Of a stretch of DNA of 64,000 bases, positions 13,501-25,500 are shown piece by piece. A model generated the notes under the pieces. The model saw only the letters and a program-made list of their open reading frames with translations. It ran no database searches and was not told where the DNA came from. This stretch comes from Archilochus colubris (Eukaryota; Chordata; Aves; Apodiformes; Trochilidae). The translations under genes were made by a program, and so were the position numbers. The stretch spans positions 10,476,501-10,540,500 of the forward strand of contig CM041101.1 of NCBI GenBank assembly GCA_023079485.1, read 5' to 3'. Numbering within the stretch: position 1 is the stretch's first letter; each line of letters starts with the position of its first letter.

Positions 13501-16500
13501 GGAATTAAGTGGCTGCCTTGTGGTCTTTGCTTGCCCCTGTTTCAGCCTGGGGTGGGCAGGATGGCCCCAGAGCTCCTGGCAGCAGCTCCTCCATCACCTC
13601 CTCCAGCTCCCCAGCTCAGCCAGCAGCTCCTCCAAAGTTCAGGAGGTTTCTTCAATCAACCAGAGCACTGGAGGGTTGGGGAAGAGGCAACATTTTACAA
13701 AACTTGGAGGAGAGCATATTTAGCAGCAGCAGGAGAGCAGGAAACAGAAGGAAGCCTTTGAAGGGCCAGGCTGATGGAGAGAGATGGGAAAATTATGTAA
13801 AATAAGACAAGAGATACAGTGCTTGCAGACAGGCTGCAAACCCACAGAGGGCTGGGGTGTCTGGTGGTGGAAAGGCCTTTGATTTCTCTCTTCTTCCCCA
13901 AGTTCCCCACATTAACATTAACAATTCAAAATGTTGGTGTTGGGGACAGAGTCTTCTCACAGCCCGGGGACTCCAGACACTGCCACCCACCCGAGGCCCC
14001 TGGCAGTGCCCACAGCAGCCCCAGCAACCACTGGGGGGCCCAGCAGTGTCCCCCGTGTGCCCTGGACCCCATAAGGGTTGGGGGGGGACCCTCCCTGGTG
14101 ACTCCAGGACCTGGTGGGGCTTTTATGTAACCATGACTCCAAGCCCAGAACTGTCATTGCAGCTTTTGCAAACCCATTTTTACCTCTCTGAAGTGTGGTT
14201 CAGTGAACACGAAAGCTGCAAACCCAGCCTGGTAACTGGAGACTGCTGGGCTGGGAGGAGGAGAAGAAGAAATAGAGCAGAGCTCAGCAGATGCTGAATA
14301 AACCCCCCCCCCCCCAAGTGGAGCCACCGCGACCCCGAGAGCCGCAATGGGTAAAAGCAGTGAGACCCTGGGGCTCTGCAGGGACTCCTGATCTCTCCCC
14401 AGCTCTTTAAAAAAAGGTGACAACAAGGCTGAAGGAAGGAGGGAAGGTACCCATCTACCTGTCAGAGCCACTCAAGCCTGTGAGGAAAGGAGAAGCCCTT
14501 GGGTGAAGTCTGAATATGCATGGGAAGCCCCCCAGCAGAGGGCAGGAAGTAGGGCAGGGTGACAGCCCTCACCCCCAGCACATCACCCAGTACCCCTCTG
14601 CACCCCTGGGGACTCATCCCAGCTTTTCCAGGCGATGCAACATGCAGCAAGAGATGAAAAAGCCCCTTGTGCCCTCCAGAGCTTTGGGGGATGCCCTGGA
14701 TAGAGACACAGGATGGTGCTCAATGAGCTGGGAGCTGCAGAACACCTCCCAGAGCCCCCCCAGGGAGCAATTTCACAGAGACTTTTAAAATTCTGAAGTG
14801 ATCCCTGCTTTACAGTTTAAAGGACTCAGAGGTTTTCCTGCATGACATCTTTGTGGCACCTTTGTTACTAAAGGATTAAAATTCCAGTGAAGTGCTCTGC
14901 TGAACTGCAAAGCAGGTTTACTTGTGAAACAGCTCTGCTTAAAATGTAGAGAATTTCAGCATCTGGAAACCTTCTTAAAAGTTTTTTGTTTGGTTGTTTG
15001 GTTGGATTTGTTGTTGTTGTTATTTTAAAAAGATGAATTGTCAAAGGAGAAACTTCGGGGCTGTGCATCAGCTCTGCCAACTGTGTCTCACAAAATAAAA
15101 TTTTCTTCCCTCCCCAGGGTCACTGGATCACGCCAGGCACCATTTGCCATACGTTTCCTGTTCCTGATGTGATTAATTCTGTAATACCTTACATAAGGCA
15201 GAGAAAACAGCAAGTCCACACAGAGAGGAATTCACAAGGTGCTGCAGAAATGAGGCATGAACTCCACAGAGCCTGTGACAGCCTCACTGAGCTGTGTGGG
15301 AAGGATGAGAACAAGGGGTTGTGTCAGACCATTGCTCTTCGAGCATGTTTCTTATTTTAACTTCCAGGAGAAAAATGGATCTGCCAGTCAGCAGCACGTG
15401 GGAGTTCTGCCCCGAGCTGGGGGTCCCTGCCCTCTGCACCCACTGGGGCTCTGGTAAGCAGGGTGTCTTCTGGGGCACATCCAGCCACAAGTAACAAAAA
15501 TATTAAAGGGAAATAAAAGTTTGTCGCACACTGCCCTGGCCGTGCAAACCCAGCACCCTGTTCCTGAACCCTCAGCAGCCAGGGGACAGTGAAGGTCTTT
15601 GGCAGTGAGGGTACCTACACACTTTTTGTACCCCAAAATAAGTGAGGGAAGGGTGCAGGTGACTCTGGTAACCACTGCATCCCTGATGTAAGAGGTCCCA
15701 GGGGCCTCTTCTGCATGAAAACTCCTGAAATTCTTCCCAAAGTTTGCGCTGCAGAACCAAAGCTGCACTGCTTCCTGCTGAGCACCCCTGGGTGAAGGCA
15801 TGAGGGGAGCTAAAGCCATGGAAAAAACTTTTTAAGTTAACATACACCAATACACCATTGGTCGTTGCTGCTCAGCAGGTTCTGGTTCAACTCCCATGGC
15901 CAAATCATCTGTTGGGAAGTGAATATCCATCCCAGGAGCCAGGCTGACAGCAGATGCTGTTTCAGGGATGCTGAGTCTTGGCAGCCTCACCCATTTCAAG
16001 TAAAAAGCACACTATATATACTAAAAAAAAAAAGCTTGGCCCGTTCTCATCTCTTTATATAAAGACATCCAAAACCAAAAAAGAATAGGACCAAATTTTT
16101 CACTGCGACTTCAAGACTGAACTGCAAACACCATCCTCTCCATTTATACCCATTCTGGCCAGGCAGAAGCTTTTAGGAAGAAAAATTGTTTAATAAACAG
16201 ATATTTATAACAAGTGTCTCATCCTGCAGCCTCATCATCTGCAAAAGAGTCCATTAAGCCAAGGGAGAAGCTCTCTGATCATTAAGGGTGTTTAATGGGA
16301 TCAAAATTAAATTATATCATGATTGCACTAATATCTGTACCAGCAGGTTCAGCTGTACTCCCTTCACTCCTTAAGACCTGGTAGCAGGAAACAGGGCAGC
16401 TTAGAGGAAAAAAAGGCTTTTAAAGGTGTGAGAATCATTCCAGCTCTCAAAAGTTGCTCAAGAAAAGGAGCCCTGGAAGCCCAAAGCAGAACTCTCCACT

Positions 16501-19500
16501 CCTGTGCTCACACTGGAGCAGCAGCGCCCACTGCACCTCTCCAGCCATCCTCCTTGGGAAGGGCATGGAGGGGTCTCCCTGGCATGGGAAAAGCCCCCAC
16601 ACTGCTGAAAGGGGGCACAGGACTCACCCAGACACTTTACATCTCCCTCTTTCACAGCTCCCCACCACGGAGCTCACTGTTCCTTCAGCTGAAATCCCAC
16701 TCCACCTTCCCAGACCCATTCCCACTGCAACAGCACATCCCTCCAGAGCTGGGGGATGGGAAAGGATGGGAAACACATCCCTCCAGAGCACAGGATGGCA
16801 AAGCAACCCCTGGGGGGTGAATGCCAACCATAGCCAGCCAGGCAGAGATGTGCTGGGCACCATGCATCCACTTCTGCATCCCTTAAATCATGAACAAACC
16901 ATAACACACACACACACACCCAGGCTGGATTCCTTCCCAGGGCAAAGCCTTGTCCACTTCTCTTGGAAAAACCTGCACACTGCAGACAGAGCAGAAGATA
17001 CTTTCCCTGCTCAACACATCAGCACAGGGCTTTGGATTTACTTAATGAAACTTTTTTCAGGTTTAACCTCAACCTGCTGCTGGGACTCCTGCACAGGGGC
17101 ACATCCCTGGGTCTGGAGAGCTGACAGCTGGGCTCGGCTTTTTTTCATAGGTGTTGGTGGGGTTGGTTTTGGTTTTTTTTTAACCCATGCCCTTGGGCAG
17201 GCATCCATCCCCCCTACACACACAGTGTGTGCTGCACAGCTCTGTCAGCAGAAATATTTGTGCTGCCGAACCCTGGAAGTTTGAACATTTCTTAGCCACA
17301 GAGTTCTGCATCCAGCAGTAAAAGGCATTTACAAGTTCTTAGCGAGAAAGAAACATTTCCCATTAGAGAACATAACAAGAGCTGGCTCAAAATTGCTTTT
17401 CCTCTGACTTTTAGCACCATAGCTGCAGGCACTGAACATCCCCATCAGCACTGGGCAGTCCTAAGTGCAGACACTGTGTGGGAAGAACACAAAGTGACAA
17501 TATTGAGCTTTAAAAGCACTTTGGGAAAAGGTGAAAGGGAAGAATTGTTCAATGTCAGCTATGAAAGTGGCTGATGAGATCTAATGGCTCTTTGTGTCCC
17601 CTTCTCTTTGCCATGACCTGAGAGACCATCACCTCCTGCAGCAGAGCCTCCCAGCTCACAGCAGTCCCTGGGCAGCAGCTCTGAGGTGACAACTTGAGAG
17701 ATCATGGAATTGTTTGGGTTGGAAAAGACCATCAAGACTATCAAGATCAACTGTTGATGCAGCACTGCCAAGCCCATCACTAACCCATGTCCATCAGCAC
17801 CACATCTACAGGGCTTTAAATCCCTCCACTCAATCTCCACTCTGCAATGAGACTGTGAAGTTTTTTCCCACACGGGAAAACCTCACAGTGCTGACTCCCT
17901 GAGCTGGAACCAGTGCCAGGTGAAGAGGACTTGAGGAATTTCCAGATGAAGATCCCTTTCCTTGCTTTCACGCCAGCTGGTGGGCAAGCACCCTCCTACA
18001 GGTCTGTGTGGCAGCTCCTCAGGAAGGAGCATCCCTGGGCCAGGGAGCAGGAACAGCTCTGCCTGGCTGGAAAGACCAATACCAAGTCATCCAAAGTGGG
18101 AACTGAAGTGTCAGAGCAGGGCTTTGCTCTCAGCCGTGTGGGTGTAATTGCCTCAAACTGTAATGAAGCAAATCCGTCTTCCAAATCCAAGCTGAAGACC
18201 AGAGGCTGAATAGCTCCCTGGAATAAATGTCCTTCCAGCCAGAAGCTGTAACTTCTCACTGAGAAATCCAGGCACCACCAAATCCCCCTTTCTGTCCTTG
18301 AACAAACTCTGTGACTGAAGTACAAACACCAGATGAAAGCAGCACACTGGTGTGCGTGCCACTTATTTCAATTAGAGCTTCTCCTAATAACCAACTACTC
18401 CCCATTTTATTAAATTAGGAATTTTTCAGGCAATTCTCCCATGCAGAGCTGTTAGCCCAGGCTGACACATGAACCCTCAGCAAATGAGTTTTTCAGTCTC
18501 TGCAGCTCTGCTCACAATCAGATCCATAGCTGGGCTGAAAGGAGAAGTTTTCGCCAGTGTCCTATCTTTAAAAAAAAACTGTTAAAAAACACCAGTGAAA
18601 CAGCTCTAGGGGATGGTTTGAGGCACTCAGAAATAACGCAGCCTGCCTTGGCCAGCTGCCCCTACCCCAGCAGAAACATCTCCAAGATCAACTCAGACCC
18701 AGCAGAAGACTGAAGACAATCTCTAAAGCCTGAGTGTTTGCTTCCTCCTTACCAGCAGTGGGGAACAAACCCAGAAGAGAAGGCAGGAGTGGTGGCTGAG
18801 GCCAGCAGAGGTTGGTAGCCCTTGCCCAGGAGGAGGGTGATGCCCTGGCTGGTGATGCTCTGCCAGCCCTGGGTGTGCATCATGAGCAGGATTCCTGCTG
18901 CTATGAGGAGCTCTCACTCCAGCAGTCTCAAAGGTGGAAAAACACCCTCTCTTGGCAGAAGCCTGCCTTGCTCCTAAGCATTTCTACTGCTTCCTGACAG
19001 GATAACACATTGCTCAGCAGTGTCACTTCTGCCCACAGGATGGCAAGGTCTCAAGCTGACATTTGCTGAGCATCTTCCCCACCTGCTCCCCAGCAACTCC
19101 CCTCTCTCCCAGGCAGGAGACGTTTTCCTTGACAGCCCCAGGCCACCTCCTGATGTGAGATGATCAGGAGAGCCCCAGAGGGCCAGTCTTGAGCAAACCT
19201 GGCTGCTCCAAGGGCATCGAAATGCTCCACAAAGGAAGGAAACAAGGTCACGCTGGCAGATGAAATTCAACATCCTCATTTCATACAGTGCAATGAAGCA
19301 GCATAATCTACAGGCCAAACTCTCCAAGAGGTAAGAAAGAACAGAAAAAAATACAGGTGTTGCAGCAACCCAGCAAATTTGCAGACTGGTGCTAGAAGAG
19401 ACGGAAAGACTGAGGGACTTGGAAGCAGGAGCTGCTCAGCCTTTCACTTGCCAGCCCATTTCTGCAGGCAGCTGGTGAGATCCCTACAGTGCCCGTAGGG

Positions 19501-22500
19501 CTGAGGGCTGTCAGGAGGAACAGCAGCTATTTTCTTTGCCAATTAAAAGCTCCCTTTTTGCTAAGGGTCCAAACAGGAGCCAGGGGGCAAAGATAAATGC
19601 AGCATGACAAGGAAACCTGCACTGCCTGCAAGGCTCCAGAAGGCAACGTGCTCCTGTGTCTCTTGATAAGCAGAGCTGGAAAATGTAGACAAGAGAGGAT
19701 TAATCCTCTTTATTGGCAGAACTTCTCAAGAAACAGAGATGCTTTGATTCAGATTTCTGGCCTTGGATTCCCCTCTAAGCCCCTCTGTCACAAAACAGCC
19801 TCCACGATGCCTTACAAGAGACCCACAGAGTTACCCACAGAGGGAGGTTAGCCACAGAGTTCTCTGGGTTCTGCTTGTGACCTATTTTGCCACCACCACA
19901 CTGGGGGCCACAAGAGCAGCCCCAACCCAAGCAGAGCTGGGGTGAGACCAGGGCTGGCTGCAGCCCCTGTCCTCCCAAGGCAGTGAGCAGGGGGGCTCAG
20001 TCAGTCCCCAAACAGGGTGTGCAGAGGAAAAAGATTGAGCATCACTTTCAGAGCAGCAGAAAATTGGGAGCAAAGATGCAACCCTGACAAGGAAACACAG
20101 CAGCACAATGCAATCCCTGCTCTGCAATTACAGCTCCAGCTGCCAAGCTGCTCCTCATCCTCTCAGCACAGCAGCACTGACAGCTCCGGGCTCAGCCTGA
20201 TCTCCCACCCTCACCCAAGGCAAGGGCAATGCTCCCTCTGCTCATTGCAGACACAGGGGTTGCTGCCAGGACACACATCAGTGTTTCCTCATCAGAGCTG
20301 GGGACACAGCCTCATGTTCATGGTACCTCCCCAGTGCAAAAGGGACCCAGGTCCCTTGTAGGTCTGTGCCAAGATCTTACATCTGACCAAGCCAGTGGCA
20401 GGTGATGTCTGGAACATTTCAGCTGTCATCAAGAAGCCTCAAGAAAGAGATGCACAAGGCTCCCATTCAGGTGAAGCCACTGGCTGTGTCCCCTCCCTCA
20501 TGCAAAGGACACATGGAAGGAGCTTTGCCACCATTAGCCATGGCAGGACCCACAACTCCAACACTTTTAACACCACTCTGCACTCCCCATCTTCAGTTTC
20601 TCTGCAGGGAACTTCTCAGTTCAGGCTTTCTGCATGTCCTGTGCAACCAGTTGAGCTGGGCAGAAATGTTCATTTTGCCAAGGTGCTGATTTTTCCTTCA
20701 GCAAGACCAATGTTTGCCACTTGCTGCTCTCCAGACCATGTACCCACCTCACTGCCAGCCATTGCCATGCTTCCCCATGGTCCTTCCCCTCTGCTCTTGG
20801 ACACAACAGAAACCAAAACCTTTCCTGAGGCTCTGCAGGGATGACAGCCACCACTCTCAGGGTGGTCAGGACCTTTGCTACCCTCTCCCACACCTTCCCT
20901 GCACTTGGACAGGTGCTCCCAGGTAACCAGAAACTCCACTTTCTCCCTTCCAAGCCCATCCTCCCAATAAATCAGAGAGAAACCAAAGTGAAAGCAAATA
21001 AACCCAGAAAATACACCAGGGAGGGATGGAAATTTGAGCCCCTAGTGTTAAACTGTGCTAAATAACTGAAAATCAATGTTGTTCTTCCTTTTCATCAGAG
21101 CAGAGCTGCACAGGCTGCAGCACCCCCGGGATGCTCCACTCCCTCCTCCAGCCTGCCACGTGCACGCAGTTATTGCTAACCAGGGTCTGCTGCTGCTGGC
21201 AAAAGCAATATCCCTGAAAAGAATAATGACTTTTTAAACAAAACAATAGATGTAATTACAAGATAAATGCGTTTCTTTTCTTACTCCATTACTTTCACAA
21301 CTTTGCTAATATTCCTGATGATGTCCAGAGGTTTCTGCCGTAAGATGAACGCTCAGAGGTACACCAATAACAAGAAAATATCTATTAAAAAACCTCCAAA
21401 CAGCCCTTCCATTGAGGCAGCACATCACTAATCCCCACTGCAACTTCTCACAATGGCTGAAGAAGGGATCACTGGGAATGCTATGAAGCATCCAAAGAAA
21501 AAACTCCCAATAACAAGAAAACACAAACTCTTTATTAGAAAGGTGCCCCGGGCACCCTCTACACCCTCAGAACATCACATCTGGAGCAGATCTGAGGAGG
21601 GCAGTGGTGAGGCACTGATCTGCTCTGTGTTCAGGGAGGGACCTGCTGCAGCCACCCTGGCTGGAAAGGACCTGGCCCTCCAGGACTGCAGCTTCTCCCA
21701 GGACTGCAGCTTCCTTGGTTCCTCTTCCATGCAAAGAGGTGAATGGGACTGGCACACAGAGGGATCTCCTAAACCTGGGTACAAGCCTCCCCCAGCACAG
21801 CTGGTACAGCCCAAACAGACATTACCTCATCATCACAGAAATAAATCCCTTGAACTTCTAATTTTCCAATTAGCGTCTGCATTTTCCAAATAAAATGAGA
21901 AATTGCTCATTAATGGCAATGAAGTGGGGATTCAACCGCAGACGCAGTCAAGGAACCTGAGAGAAAGACACCAAACTGTTCAGATCCATTAATGTAATGA
22001 TGTAATTGATGAAGAAGTCACTTGGGGCACTTTAGGATGGAAACTGCAGGGGTAAGATCTTATGAGCTTGACATTTCAGCACTCTGGTTTGCTTGTGCCA
22101 AGTATAATCCAACCAACAACTTAGAGCCACCACTTAGTGACAAATTCAAGACACCAGATGTCAGTTAGCAGACAAAGAAGTTTTCAAACTCTATCTAGCC
22201 TGGATGTAGAAACTTAAAAGAATTGGCCCCAGTAGTCAAAAGTCTCTTTTCTTGGTTATGCAACATCCAAAAAATCTTTGATTGGGAACAGGACATATTA
22301 AAATTTTTATAGAGATGTTCCTGAATTCTTCTGCACAAGCAGTTTTCCAAACATCTTCATCCATCAAATGATTCTTTGCTGATGATTAGCCTCAGAAAAA
22401 TGCACTTAATCAAAGTGACATCCATTACATCTTGCTACTGTAAATAGGCCTGTGGCTTCTGACGACAATCTTCTGGAAAGCATTCAGACTATTTAAATTA

Positions 22501-25500
22501 GGCAACAAATAAGCTCCTAATGGCAATTCTCTGAGATACAGTTTCATTTGATTTATGGCTTTGTTTTGTTTTTTTTCCTTTTTATATGTGTACCAACTCC
22601 GTTGTCAGCACTGCCCAAGAAAAGAGATCAAAACCTGCCGGAGTCAGGACAGCGAAGATCAAAGGGATGCCACAGCTTGTGGTATACAACAATATTTATC
22701 AGTTCAGCAGATGTGCTTTCTCAGCTGCCTTTATCAGCAGCACCAGGATGGCCATGGGACAGGAGCTCTCTGTACAGAGCCCAGCACTCAGGGTCCCATC
22801 AGGTGCTTCAGGCAGCTCCTTCTCCTCCCTTACCCTTTTTCTGCCACAGGCACTGAGGACTCCCACATCCAGGGCAGCCAGGCACAAGCAGCATTTGTGC
22901 CCCCAAGTTTTTCACCTTCTTTTCATTACAGGCTCAGCATCTACAGGCTCAGCAATATAAATTTAACCTTAACTGCTTGATGGCAGTGGCAACACATCAG
23001 GGAGGTAAGAGACTAACTCCTCCATGGGGAGCAGGACAGATTGCTTTTGCTGCCCATATTGATGTTGACAGAAGCTTTCAAAAAGAGGGAAAGGAACTTC
23101 TAAAGTAGACAGGAATTATACCAGACAAGTGAGGCAACTTCAGCGCTGCCAAAAAGAACCTTCTCCCCCCAAAGGAGAAATTCCCTCCAGGTTCTCCCCA
23201 GTCAGGTTTATGTCCTGAGACAGCAGGTTGCAGCAGCTGGATATTCAGAGCTGAATGACCATTAATCCTGTGCCTGTAACCTCCAGATATGCCTTGTAAA
23301 AATGTCCAGCGTGGTACTTAAATACAGCTGGACTGCCTTCACTGCAGCCAAGCCCCAACTCTCCCAAGTGCCTCGTGGTGGTGAGTTCCAAATATGAATA
23401 AGATGTTGGAAGGAGCACTTCCATCTGACACTGCCAGATCCGCTTCTCAAAAGGCTTTTCTCTCTCTGCTGCACAAATTCATTTACCTCCCCCATTCTTC
23501 TTCCAGCCAGTCTTTTCCTATTTGCTTCCTGGCTGATTTATTACCATCCTCCACAAAGTGTAATTTGAATTCTCATGTCAATCAGTCTACCTGCCACAGA
23601 GCCAGCCTCACGTGGTGAGACTGACTGCCTTCACCTTTCACAGTCTGAAAAAGAACAACGAGCCAGGAGCAGCCTGGTTTGCCTGTCCCAACACACAGCC
23701 ACTGATCAGTTCTTGCAGCTCCTGCTCTCTCCTCCTGCCACACCACAGCCCTCTGCTTGCTCAGCCACCAGTGTTGGTGTCTCCTCAGCACTCTCTGTGA
23801 TGAGGATGGGTGAATACATCTCTAACAGAAGCAGTTCTAATTCTCCAGGAGCAGTGGGACCTGGGATCCTCTTGTGCTTCCCACTCTTCCAGCCTTCTGC
23901 TGGCACCAGACACCTCCTCACTTTCCTTGCCACACTATCGTGGGGAGTTTTTGAAAAGCAGATGTTTGAGATGAGAATGTTTACAGCATCCCTGCTAGAA
24001 GTTAATTAGATATTTGGTGCAACAGGTGTTTTCCTGCAGTGTTACATCTGCAAGTCCAACAAGCTCTGTTTTACCATTCCCAATTCCCAGGCTGTTTTCA
24101 GGGGGGAATTTTCCTCAGCTGTGTGACACCACATCCCTGCCAGTGCTGCAACAAACAACAGTTCAGATCACAGCTCTGAGCTGCTGAGCAGGACAACAAA
24201 GCCACAAAGGCTTTCTGCTTTTCTTCTGCTTCCCTAAATCAGCTCCTTCCTCAGCCAGTTTGGAACAGACCAATCTGCTGGTGATAATTACACCAGCCAG
24301 GTCCTTTCAGCTATAGGATCCCAGGATCATTAATGACTTGGACTGAAGCTGTGGCCTAACAGCAGCATTTCCAAGAGCCTAAGGCCATGGCTCACCTCAA
24401 TTCCCAGTGAAGCCAAGAGTGTTAAATAGCAAATATGTGCTCAGAGATTGGCCTTGCCAAGCATGGTGAATATTTTCCAGATGAAGGGGAAATTCAAACA
24501 AAGGCAGCAGCACATGAAGCCAGTGAAACACAGATAATGTGAGAAATAAGTCTGATGAATTCACCAAGATAAACCAGAGTACCCCCACACTAAAATTAAA
24601 GAGAGATTCTGAATCAGAAACACATCTAGATTAAAGAGATGATTAAGGGGTGTATCAGTGAGAAGCAATAAAAATAATACAACCTGGAGTTGTCATCTGT
24701 ATTTCAGCTCCACTCAAATATTTAAATATGAAGACGATTAAAACACTGAACTCCAAACTTATCATGAGCCTTATCATAACCATTCTGAAATGCAGTTTCT
24801 GCACTGGAACTGACATTCTGCCACTCATCTGATGCCACAAAACTATACTAATGTTTCAGTGACTGTTATAGAAAGCTGGGCTTTAAAATCTTGAGGATCC
24901 CAGCCTCATCTTAAGAAATTATTAGTTCTCATGCAGCTGCAGAAGTTAGGAACACTTATTTAGAACATTCATAAATCCGGCATTCCCAAACCCAATTGCA
25001 GTTTTGTTTTAGGCTTTTTTGGCTTGTTTTTCTGTATGACAATTTTGTACATTAAATAAATGAAACTACATTTTAATACAGATGCACAGAAAGCTTCATG
25101 CAGGAATACCAAACACACAGCAGCTACCCAAAGGCTAACTCACCAGCACCTGAAGGGTGCTTTTTTTTTTTTTTTCTCTTCCTTACATCTCTCTCTAATT
25201 ACATCACACAATTAATTGGTGGGAAAAGATGAGAATCTTATTGAATCCCCTTTAGCACTGCAGCTCCTTGATTTTTATGATATGAACAGAGTTGAAGGAA
25301 GGGCTGTTCTTGTTCCACTTGATTTAATTGTTGTGCTCATGAAACTCACTTGCCACTCATGGCATTCCTCCTTTGCCTTAGCTCACTCAAGCTGGCAATG
25401 AATCCCTGACAGCCAGCCAGGAATAACAGGCTTGGCACTCAACCCAGAGAAGCCATTTCTCTGGACAGTCCAGGAAAGGGAGAGCTGTTCCACATTCACA

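Noticed and set aside
16454..17284. 276-codon plus-strand frame in the KCNT1 intron
   Set aside because: No family resemblance, no splice or promoter context, His/Ser/Pro-biased composition; treated as chance.
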